Below are positions 1 through 6,377 of a stretch of DNA of 9,028 nucleotides, piece after piece (position 1 is the stretch's first letter; each line of letters starts with the position of its first letter). Source of the DNA: JAICWP01 sp035935775 (GTDB lineage Bacteria; Acidobacteriota; Terriglobia; Terriglobales; Acidobacteriaceae); contig DASYWT010000366.1 of NCBI GenBank assembly GCA_035935775.1, positions 1 through 9,028 on the forward strand, read 5' to 3'. A program made the position numbers and the translations under genes. The notes under the pieces are model-generated. The model ran no database searches, was not told the origin of the DNA, and worked only from the letters and a program-made list of their open reading frames with translations.

Positions 1-1202
1 GTCATCAGGTTGAAGCTTTGTCCCAGGATTTTCAGGAAAATGAAGGTCACCATCAGCGTGACCGGAATCACCAGCCCGGCCACGATGGACGTTCCCCAAT
101 CGCGCAGGAAGAGCACCAGGATGATGGAGGCCAGAATCAGCCCGAGCAAAATCGCGTCGCGCACGCTCTTGATGGAGGCGACCACAATTTCCGACTGGTC
201 GTAGAAGGGCTGGATGTCAACGCCCCGGGGCAGTTCCTTGCGAATCTGCGCGATTTCGGCGTGCACTTCATCGGCTACGTTCACCGTGCTGCTGTCGGGC
301 TGGCGGTACATGTTGATCAGCACCGCCGGTTGGCCGTTGGCGGTCACGATGGTATAGAGCGGACGGACGCTGGCCTCTACCTGCGCCAGGTCGCCAATAC
401 GCACCGGAATTCCCGCCGGCGTGTTTTTCACCACGATGTTCGAAATCTGCGCCGGGTCGCGCACCTGCCCGCTGATCAGCCCCAGATAGAGCTGATGGTT
501 CTGTTCCAGCAGCCCGGGAGAATCCACCAGGTTGGTCTGCTGCACCGCGTTCAGCAGGTCGGTGACGGTCACTTGCGCCGCCAGCAGTTTGGAGGGGTCG
601 GGAATAATGTGAAACTCGGGCTCCTGTCCGCCCTGCACTACCACGGTGGAGACTCCGTCCAGGCGGTTCAGCCGCGGCTTCAGGTTATAGGTGGCCAGTT
701 CCCAGAGCTGCGTCTGCGGCACGGTGCGGGAAGTAACGCTGTAGCCCATGATGGGGAAGCTGGCAAAGGTGAGCCGGTCTACGCGAATTTCCGCGGTCGA
801 AGGCAGCGTGGAGCGCACCCGCGCCATGGCGGAGTTAACCCGCTCCAGGGTCTGGAACATGTCCACATTCCAGTTGAAGTAGAGGTCTATTTCCGCTGAA
901 CCCCGGCTAGTGATGGACTGCACCAGTTGCAGGCCCAGGACACTGTTGACCGCTTCTTCCACTGGCCGCGTAATGGTGACGGTCATCTGGTCAATGGGCA
1001 TGACCCCGTTGTCAATGCCAATCACCACGCGCGGAAAATTGGTTTCCGGGAATACGGCAATAGGGATGGTGAACGCCTCATACACTCCCACCAGGGCCAG
1101 CGTCAGGATCAGAAAGATGATGGGCTTGGAGAAGTAGGCGAACCAGTAGCGCGAGGCCGCCGGCTGGCGCTGCTTTGGTTCGATGTAGGAGTGGACGCTC
1201 AT
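1..1202 (-). CDS. RND-family efflux pump inner-membrane permease, N-terminal part (runs off left edge)
   Basis: This is the proton-driven pump of a tripartite efflux system, acting in the inner membrane. About 400 residues are visible; the family is usually a little over 1000, so the C-terminal part lies outside the window. After a cytoplasmic tail of about 24 residues comes TM1 (about 25-46, KPIIFLILTLALVGV). The typical porter-domain start follows (FPETNFPRVVIGI near 51-63, then PVEEAVNSVLG near 80-90), with the long periplasmic loop up to about 345. TM2 (about 349-366) and the start of TM3 (about 371-390) follow. The ATG at 1202 fits the family N-terminus; only a weak purine run (AAGAG) precedes it. 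It is the last visible gene of the channel-adaptor-pump set. Whether it belongs to the HAE (drug) or HME (metal) branch cannot be decided, because the TM4 charged residues lie outside. The RND assignment is firm; the substrate is unknown. Confidence 0.95.
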   Translation of the reverse strand, partial: MSVHSYIEPKQRQPAASRYWFAYFSKPIIFLILTLALVGVYEAFTIPIAVFPETNFPRVVIGIDNGVMPIDQMTVTITRPVEEAVNSVLGLQLVQSITSRGSAEIDLYFNWNVDMFQTLERVNSAMARVRSTLPSTAEIRVDRLTFASFPIMGYSVTSRTVPQTQLWELATYNLKPRLNRLDGVSTVVVQGGQEPEFHIIPDPSKLLAAQVTVTDLLNAVQQTNLVDSPGLLEQNHQLYLGLISGQVRDPAQISNIVVKNTPAGIPVRIGDLAQVEASVRPLYTIVTANGQPAVLINMYRQPDSSTVNVADEVHAEIAQIRKELPRGVDIQPFYDQSEIVVASIKSVRDAILLGLILASIILVLFLRDWGTSIVAGLVIPVTLMVTFIFLKILGQSFNLM

Positions 1203-1218
1203 GGCTTCAGCTCTTAGT

Positions 1219-1337
1219 AGCCAGTACCTGGTACCCAGTGCCTGGTTCCGTCTCTTTTTGGGGCGGACGCCTTCGCTCAGTAGCTTTTCGTGCTATGCAC
1301 GTACCAGGTACTGAGAACTGGGTACTGGGAACTTACT
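1219..1337. repeat. Inverted heptad-repeat element between adaptor and pump genes
   Basis: Two arms of 7-bp units face each other. The left arm (1219-1246) reads AGCCAGT, ACCTGGT, ACCCAGT, GCCTGGT. The right arm (1303-1337) reads ACCAGGT, ACTGAGA, ACTGGGT, ACTGGGA, ACTTACT. A perfect 13-bp inverted repeat sits inside: CAGTACCTGGTAC at 1222-1234 against GTACCAGGTACTG at 1301-1313, with a 66-nt loop. The last heptad overlaps the adaptor stop codon (1335-1333), so the element fills nearly the whole intergenic gap. In RNA it could fold into a long stem between the adaptor and pump messages. It may be a dispersed palindromic (REP or MITE-like) element, which is inference. I see no terminal T-run, so it does not look like a simple terminator. 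Confidence 0.75.
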
Positions 1338-2622
1338 CTTTACTCTCCTTCACCGGCTGCGCTGGAGGCCTCGCCTGTACCTGCACCCGGGTGTTGTCCG
1401 GTAAGCCGTACGCACCGGCGGTCACCACCCGCTCTCCCTGTTTCACACCAGACACGATCTGCACCTGGTTATCCTGCTTCACTCCCGCCTTTACGTCGCG
1501 CTGGTGAGCTCGGCTATCGTTGCCCACCACCATGAGCGAAGTGGTGCCGTCCGATTCGGTGAGCAGCGCGCTGGCCGGCACGGTGAGCGCATCGGGTATA
1601 GTCTGCGCCAACATGGAAATGGTCACACTGGCGCCGGGCTTCAGCTCCTGGTGAGGATTGCGGGCATCCACCCACACCTCCACCGTCGTGCTGTTGGGAT
1701 CGAGCGCAGGGCTGACCACAGCCACCTTGCCGGGAATCGGTTCCTCAGAGTTCGGAGTTTTGACCTCGGCCGCGTCCCCCACTTTCAGCAACGCCGCCTC
1801 GGCTTGCGGGATATGGGCTTTGGCAATGACGTGCGACAGGTCCATGACCGTCAGCAGGGGCGTGCCCGCCGTGGCCATCTCTCCCGGATAAAGCGGTCGG
1901 TCCGTCACTACGCCGGAGATGGGGCTGCGAATTTCGGAGTAGCTGAGCTGCGCCTGCGCCCCCTGGTATTTGCCTTTGGCCGCCGACAGTTGTCCCTGCG
2001 CCGATTTCAGTTCCTGCGCCTTGGCTGTTTTCAGAAGCGAGTTCAGATGCTGCTGGGCAATTTCGTAGGTGTTGCGCGCCTGGGTGAGAGATACGGCAGC
2101 GGCGTCGAATTCCTTGCGCGGCAGCGCACCCTGCTGGTAGAGGTTTTTGCGCGCGGCATACACCTTTTCCTCTGCCTCCAGGCTTTGCCTGGCGGCGTCG
2201 GCATCCAGCTTCGCTTTATGTACCTCTTCTGGAACACTGGCCACGGTTGTGGTCTCATAAGCGGCCTGCGCCTGTTCGTATTCCCCCTTGCTCTGCACGG
2301 CCGCTGCGCTCAGGTCTTTGTTCTCCAGCAGCGCCAGCAATTGCCCCTTGCGCACGCGGGCGCCGCGATTGACGTAAAACTTCTCTACCGGGGCGCTTAT
2401 TTTGGGCACCAAAGCCGCCTGGTGCAGGGGAAAGAGGATGGCTTCCGCCGTCACCGTGCGCTGCAGCTCGGTGCGTTGCACCAGGGTTGATTCCACCGCC
2501 ACCACCGGCTCTTTTTCTTTTTCACCTCCGGAACATCCGAAGCAGATCACCAGAGACAGAAAAGCGGCTATGCCGGCGGCGGCACCTCTTCCCAGCCTTG
2601 CTTGTTGGAGAAGTCTGCTCAT
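1333..2622 (-). CDS. RND efflux periplasmic adaptor (membrane fusion protein, AcrA/CusB-like)
   Basis: The 429-residue adaptor bridges the RND pump and the outer-membrane channel in the periplasm. The N-terminus has a basic start, a hydrophobic stretch (about 16-29) and Cys27/Cys30 followed by SGG and charged residues. This suggests a lipoprotein anchored at Cys30, although the lipobox is imperfect. Then come the first half of the lipoyl domain (about 70-102, with VNRGARVRKGQLLALLE) and a long helical hairpin rich in Ala, Gln and Lys (about 103-228). The second lipoyl half follows (about 229-262, IRSPISGVVTDRPLYPGE), then a beta-barrel domain (about 264-340) and a membrane-proximal domain (about 345-415, ending GERVVTAGAYGLPDNTRVQV). 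The ATG is only 3 nt after the channel stop and has no good Shine-Dalgarno, so translational coupling is likely. Family assignment is firm; the exact lipid anchor is inferred. Confidence 0.95.
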   Translation of the reverse strand: MSRLLQQARLGRGAAAGIAAFLSLVICFGCSGGEKEKEPVVAVESTLVQRTELQRTVTAEAILFPLHQAALVPKISAPVEKFYVNRGARVRKGQLLALLENKDLSAAAVQSKGEYEQAQAAYETTTVASVPEEVHKAKLDADAARQSLEAEEKVYAARKNLYQQGALPRKEFDAAAVSLTQARNTYEIAQQHLNSLLKTAKAQELKSAQGQLSAAKGKYQGAQAQLSYSEIRSPISGVVTDRPLYPGEMATAGTPLLTVMDLSHVIAKAHIPQAEAALLKVGDAAEVKTPNSEEPIPGKVAVVSPALDPNSTTVEVWVDARNPHQELKPGASVTISMLAQTIPDALTVPASALLTESDGTTSLMVVGNDSRAHQRDVKAGVKQDNQVQIVSGVKQGERVVTAGAYGLPDNTRVQVQARPPAQPVKESKE

Positions 2623-2625
2623 GGC

Positions 2626-4215
2626 TCAGAATTTGCCCGTCAAAGTCTGCACGGTGGCCAGCCCGGCGCGGTACCTGAGCTGCCCGCTGGCGTATGCATT
2701 GCGCGCAGCAGCCAGCACATTCTGCGCGTCCACCACTTCCAACGCGGTAGCCTCTCCTGCCTGATACCGCAACGTGGTTAGACGCAGGCTCTCGGCAGCG
2801 AGATCGGCAGACTGGCGCAGCCCCTGGACCTCCGTCCGTGACACCGCCGCCTCATTGTAAAAGGAGTAGAGATTGCTGAGCGCCTGGCGCTGCGCCTGCG
2901 ACAGCTCCACTTGCGCCTGCTGCCGCCGGTACTCGGCCTGCCGCAGCTTGCTCATCGTGGCCCCCCAATTCCACACCGGGACATTTAAAGAAGCAGTGAT
3001 GAAATACCCGGGATTGGGCAAAGGACCAAGTTGTTTGTCCGCCGCAACCGTGCTGCGCAAGGCCAGGGCATTGGCTTCAATGCCGTAGACCCCATCGAAG
3101 CTCACCGTGGGAAAGAAACTGGCGCGGGCAATGGTCACATCGGACTGGGCCGCTTTCAGGGCTTCCACCGCCGCGCGCACATCCTGGTTTTCATGTGCGG
3201 CCATGGCTTCGATTTCGCCAAACGGAGGCAGAGCGGGCGGCTGATCCATATCGTCCACCAGGTTGAAATTCAGGTCCAGGGCGGGCGAGAGCAGCACTGC
3301 CAGATCCAGCCGGGCCTTGCTCATGGCCAGCGCTGCTTCCTGGAACGCCTGGTTCTGTTGCTGGAATTGCAACTGCGCCTTGATGACGTCGCTGCGTGCT
3401 ACTTCCCCGCCGCGTTCCAGTTCCTGGCTGATCTTCAGGAAGTGTTGCGCCTGGTCCAGCGCCTGTTGTGCCGTGGCGTACTCGCGCTGGGCGACGATCA
3501 GGCCGTAGTACAGGCTGGTCACGGTGACCGTAAATCCGCGGTGGGCTATTTCCGCTTTGGCCTGGGCGATAGCGGCTGCGGCAATCGCCCGCTTATAGGG
3601 AGAAAAGGTAAAAAATCCGGCGGGAAATTCCTGGTGAACCACGCCCCACACCCGGTAGACGTGCACGCCGTCATTGGTCACGAAGCGCCCACTGGCCAGC
3701 TTGCCGTTTCCCTGCGTTCCCAGGTATTGCTGGGAGTAGCTGATTGAGGGCAGCAGCGAGTCGTGTGCCTGCAGGCGGTCCTCGTGGGCTATTTTGGCGT
3801 CCGTTACCGCCGAAAGATACTGGGCATAATTTTTGCCTGCCCGGGCGATCGCGTCCTGCAGCGTGATGGTAACCGGCGGCCCGGTTTGTCCCGTGGTTTC
3901 CGGCTCCAGCAGCACCGGCAAACCCGCCGCGGGTGGCGCGGCCGGCAGCTGCGGCTGCTGCGCTGGGCTGTCTTCTTGGGTTCCGCTGACATCCGCGCGC
4001 GCTGACCAGGGCTGCGGATTCACGCTCGGCGCCGGCGACAGGAGATTCTGGAACGTCACCGCACCCGGACCGGGTCGTGGGCTGGCTGCCACCTTGTTCG
4101 CCTGGACTACGTCCAAGGGCGCCTGTCTCGCCGAATCTGCCTTTCCTGCCTCTTGCCCCCTGGCCCAGGCCATCGCCATACAGCAAGCCAGAAGCACTCC
4201 CGTCGTTCGCTGCAC
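2626..4215 (-). CDS. TolC-family outer-membrane efflux channel protein
   Basis: This 529-residue protein should form the trimeric outer-membrane and periplasmic tunnel of the pump. It starts at GTG (4215), preceded by a GGAGG Shine-Dalgarno. This start keeps an export signal of about 22 residues (MQRTTGVLLACCMAMAWARG), whereas the Met codons at 13 and 15 would destroy it. Residues about 23-112 are rich in Pro, Ala and Gln and do not look like the fold. Two OEP repeats follow: about 115-312 (TLQDAIARAGKNYAQYLSA, then the coil around 240-305) and about 330-526. The second ends in the typical LRYQAGEATALEVVDAQN and YRAGLATVQTLTGKF segments. It is the first gene of the channel-adaptor-pump set, with a candidate regulator box directly upstream. 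The length is slightly above the usual 430-500, explained by the N-terminal linker. The family is certain; the substrate is unknown. Confidence 0.95.
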   Translation of the reverse strand: MQRTTGVLLACCMAMAWARGQEAGKADSARQAPLDVVQANKVAASPRPGPGAVTFQNLLSPAPSVNPQPWSARADVSGTQEDSPAQQPQLPAAPPAAGLPVLLEPETTGQTGPPVTITLQDAIARAGKNYAQYLSAVTDAKIAHEDRLQAHDSLLPSISYSQQYLGTQGNGKLASGRFVTNDGVHVYRVWGVVHQEFPAGFFTFSPYKRAIAAAAIAQAKAEIAHRGFTVTVTSLYYGLIVAQREYATAQQALDQAQHFLKISQELERGGEVARSDVIKAQLQFQQQNQAFQEAALAMSKARLDLAVLLSPALDLNFNLVDDMDQPPALPPFGEIEAMAAHENQDVRAAVEALKAAQSDVTIARASFFPTVSFDGVYGIEANALALRSTVAADKQLGPLPNPGYFITASLNVPVWNWGATMSKLRQAEYRRQQAQVELSQAQRQALSNLYSFYNEAAVSRTEVQGLRQSADLAAESLRLTTLRYQAGEATALEVVDAQNVLAAARNAYASGQLRYRAGLATVQTLTGKF

Positions 4216-4219
4216 GTCG

Positions 4220-4224
4220 CCTCC
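4220..4224 (-). promoter_or_regulatory. Shine-Dalgarno of the TolC-family gene (supports GTG start)
   Basis: GGAGG on the minus strand, with 4 nt to the GTG at 4215. It decides the start, because no comparable site precedes the later Met codons. It lies inside a short palindrome (GCCTC-CA-GAGGC, 4219-4230), which could partly mask it in RNA. Confidence 0.7.
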
Positions 4225-4233
4225 AGAGGCGTT

Positions 4234-4267
4234 ACTGTAGCGGGAAAGAGATTAAGCCAAGCTTAAC
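4234..4267 (-). promoter_or_regulatory. Candidate regulator box plus -10 of the efflux operon
   Basis: Reading down the minus strand, GTTAAG (4267-4262), a 5-nt spacer and CTTAAT (4256-4251) form a direct repeat with an 11-bp period. Eleven nt further is TACAGT (4239-4234), a 4/6 match to TATAAT. The box therefore lies where a -35 element would be, as expected for activation by an OmpR-family protein. No good -35 hexamer is visible. The GTG start lies 35 nt past the box. A near copy of the box lies before the response-regulator gene at 7712-7728, agreeing at 13 of 18 aligned positions. The YTTAAK-N5-YTTAAK form is that known for PmrA. Binding here by the neighbouring regulator is inferred. 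The same bases also form a palindrome (TTAAGC-CAA-GCTTAA, 4252-4266). Confidence 0.55.
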
Positions 4268-4301
4268 CGTCCTGCGGGGGATTTGCGGCCAGGGGCCGAC
4301 T

Positions 4302-6200
4302 TTAGGAGGCCCGCGAAAGCTGCGAGGCTGAGGGAAGCGAGAGGGTGAAGCAGGCGCCGCCGGGCGTGTTTTCTACCGTAATCGTGCCCCCGTGTTTCTC
4401 CACGATCTGCCGTGACACCCAGAGCCCCAGCCCGGTGCCGGATTCCGCCTTGGTGGTGAAGAATGGCTCGAAGATGCGGGTCAGGTTTTCGGCGGGAATC
4501 CCGGGGCCGCTATCGGAGATGCGGATCTGCACGCTGCCCGCGTAATCGGCGGCGGCCAGGGTGAGAGTGCCGCCGTTAGGAAGCGCATCCACGGCATTCG
4601 CCACCAGGTTGGCAATCACCTGGCGCAGCTCGCCTCTGGAGCCCAGAATGGACTGCGAGCACTCGATTTCCATCTGCACGCGGATGTTTTTGGCGCGCAG
4701 CTTGGATTCATAGAGGGTGAGGACCTCGCTCACCAGCTGCGTCATGCTCACGGGCACGGGTGCCCCACTGTCGCGATAAAAGCCCAAAGTCATTTTGGTG
4801 ATGTGGGCGATGCGCGACAGCTCTTCCTCCACCATTTTCAAGTAGTGGCGTGCCTGTCGCGCGGGAGCGGAGCGAGCCAGGTAGATCAGATTGGTGACGG
4901 CTTCCAGCGGGTTGTTGATCTCATGAGCGATGGTGGCAGCCAAACGGCCGGCGGTGGCCAGGCGCTCGGTTTTGACCAGCGCCGCTTCGGCGCGAGCCCT
5001 CTCTTCCAATTGCTGCTGAACCTGGCTAAAGAGGCGGCTGTTGTCAATGGCCGCGGCCGCGCGCGCGGCCAGAGCTTCCGCGAGCTCAAGGTCGGCGGGC
5101 AGAAGGGCGCGTCCTGATTCCGCCATGACGAACACGAACGCGCCCAACACCCGATCCCGCGAAGACATGGGAACGATCAGCACCGCCTTCATCTGCAGCT
5201 TCTCCACCAGGCGGAGGCGATCCGGGTCGCGCACTCGGGCGCGCAGCATTTCTGCGGTGAGCTCCGGAAAAAACTGCGGCTCGCCGGTTTCAATGACCGC
5301 GGCAATGGCGCTGCCGCTGCTCAGGGTGGGCGGGTACTTGGTGTGAAACTCGGTGGCCAGGGCGATCCTGGCGGGATCGCGATGCGCCAGCGCCGTGCGC
5401 TCAATCGTTCCTTCTTCATTGGTGACGAAAGCGGCGCACCAGTCGGCGATCTCAGGAACCGCAAGTTCGGCCACGCGCTGCAGGGTCATGTGGAAATCGA
5501 GCGAAGCCCCCAGCGCCGCGCTGGCCTGGGCCAGGAAGGCGGCCCGGCGACGCTGCGCCTCCGCCTGCTCGCGCAACCGCACTTCCTCTTCGTACAGTTC
5601 AGCGGTGCTGATGCCGGAAGCGGCCAGGTTGGCCAGCAATTCCGCCACCTCCAATTCGGCGGGCTGCAGCTGCCGCGGCTGTCGGAAATACAAAGTGATG
5701 GCTCCCCCATTGCGGCCCTGGATGCGCATGGGCAGTGCCACCAGCGACTTGATTCCCTCCTCGGCATAGGCTCGCCGCCGGTGCTCAAGCAAGGGCAAGG
5801 TGTTCACGTCGGGAGCAATAATGGGCGCATCCTCCAACTCGGCAATGTCTGCGGCGGGTACGGAGGACGTCTCCAGATAAGCTCGCGACAAGCCGCTCGA
5901 AGCCAGCACGCGCCACACATTGGCGCTTTCGTCGAGGCGCCAGACAGCGTAGGCATCAGCTTCGATTAGAGCCAGGGAGAGCGCCAGGATGCGATCCAGC
6001 ACGACCTGCAGGTCGGGCTGCGCGAGGAGAGTGGCGGAGGCTTGCAGCAACAAGTGCAGAGACTCGGGATTACCCGCCGCCGGCGCACCCCTGGGGACAT
6101 CGCCAGATGACGGGCCTCTGGACACATCGGGCTCTGGTTTGGGCTGCGAAGCGGTCACGGCGCGCAACGATTTATAGCGAAATAAAATACAGAAATTCAT
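4302..6200 (-). CDS. Soluble sensor histidine kinase with two GAF domains
   Basis: A 632-residue kinase with no transmembrane segment or signal peptide, so probably cytoplasmic. After a Pro/Gly-rich N-terminus come GAF 1 (about 47-200) and a coiled linker (about 203-222). GAF 2 follows (about 222-390, opening AFLAQASAALGASLDFHMTLQRVAELAVPEIADWC), then a second coil (about 390-412). The HisKA domain has phospho-acceptor His426 in IAHEINNPL. The HATPase domain has an N box (NLVANAVDAL, Asn531 and Asn535), G1 (DSGPGIP, 563-569), an F box (FEPFFTTK) and G2 (GTGLGL, 588-593). All catalytic motifs are intact. HEINNPL-type kinases often partner NtrC-like regulators, and none is in view. It is followed after 86 nt by the efflux operon on the same strand. 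The ATG at 6200 lacks a Shine-Dalgarno, and an in-frame GTG at 6158 is an alternative. The 177 nt upstream (6201-6377) hold no feature I can support. The ligand is unknown. Confidence 0.93.
   Translation of the reverse strand: MNFCILFRYKSLRAVTASQPKPEPDVSRGPSSGDVPRGAPAAGNPESLHLLLQASATLLAQPDLQVVLDRILALSLALIEADAYAVWRLDESANVWRVLASSGLSRAYLETSSVPAADIAELEDAPIIAPDVNTLPLLEHRRRAYAEEGIKSLVALPMRIQGRNGGAITLYFRQPRQLQPAELEVAELLANLAASGISTAELYEEEVRLREQAEAQRRRAAFLAQASAALGASLDFHMTLQRVAELAVPEIADWCAAFVTNEEGTIERTALAHRDPARIALATEFHTKYPPTLSSGSAIAAVIETGEPQFFPELTAEMLRARVRDPDRLRLVEKLQMKAVLIVPMSSRDRVLGAFVFVMAESGRALLPADLELAEALAARAAAAIDNSRLFSQVQQQLEERARAEAALVKTERLATAGRLAATIAHEINNPLEAVTNLIYLARSAPARQARHYLKMVEEELSRIAHITKMTLGFYRDSGAPVPVSMTQLVSEVLTLYESKLRAKNIRVQMEIECSQSILGSRGELRQVIANLVANAVDALPNGGTLTLAAADYAGSVQIRISDSGPGIPAENLTRIFEPFFTTKAESGTGLGLWVSRQIVEKHGGTITVENTPGGACFTLSLPSASQLSRAS
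6171..6176 (-). promoter_or_regulatory. Possible -10 element inside the annotated start of the GAF kinase gene
   Basis: TATAAA on the minus strand, in a short AT-rich island (about 6171-6200) that stands out from the GC-rich surroundings. With an 18-nt spacer the -35 position is ATGAAT, a 3/6 match only. If it is active, transcription would begin near 6164. The ATG at 6200 would then not be transcribed from it, pointing to the in-frame GTG at 6158. The support is weak. Confidence 0.25.
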
Positions 6201-6377
6201 TGGGAAGATGCATCAGCCCGGCCGGGGAGTTGCCCGTTAAGAAGCGTCGCGGCTGTTCCTTCGCTGCCCACCTTCCCGAAAAGTGCCTGACAGCTTGGGC
6301 TTTGGCAGCTTACGCGGCGAGAACCTGATGAGTAACCGCGCAATGACAGCGCACGCCGTTGCCGCGCGCGAGCCTTT

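Noticed and set aside
18..899. Long plus-strand open frame (293 codons)
   Set aside because: It is antisense to the RND pump gene, which has clear family sequence. The translation is His/Gly/Arg-rich with no recognisable domain, as expected for an opposite frame in GC-rich DNA.
1504..2490. Plus-strand open frame of 328 codons
   Set aside because: It is antisense to the adaptor gene. Its composition is typical of a shadow frame and it shows no motif.
3031..3747. Plus-strand open frame of 238 codons
   Set aside because: It is antisense to the TolC-family gene and has no domain or ribosome-binding site.
4252..4266. Palindrome TTAAGC-CAA-GCTTAA as a terminator for the GAF kinase gene
   Set aside because: The stem is only 6 bp, AT-rich, and has no T-run on either side. 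The direct-repeat reading as a regulator box fits better.
6201..6377. Search for a terminator, small RNA or regulator box between kbl and the GAF kinase
   Set aside because: Only short GC palindromes (such as 6217-6226) and a lone TTAAG half-site near 6236-6241 without an 11-bp partner are present. There is no T-tract and nothing that can be supported.
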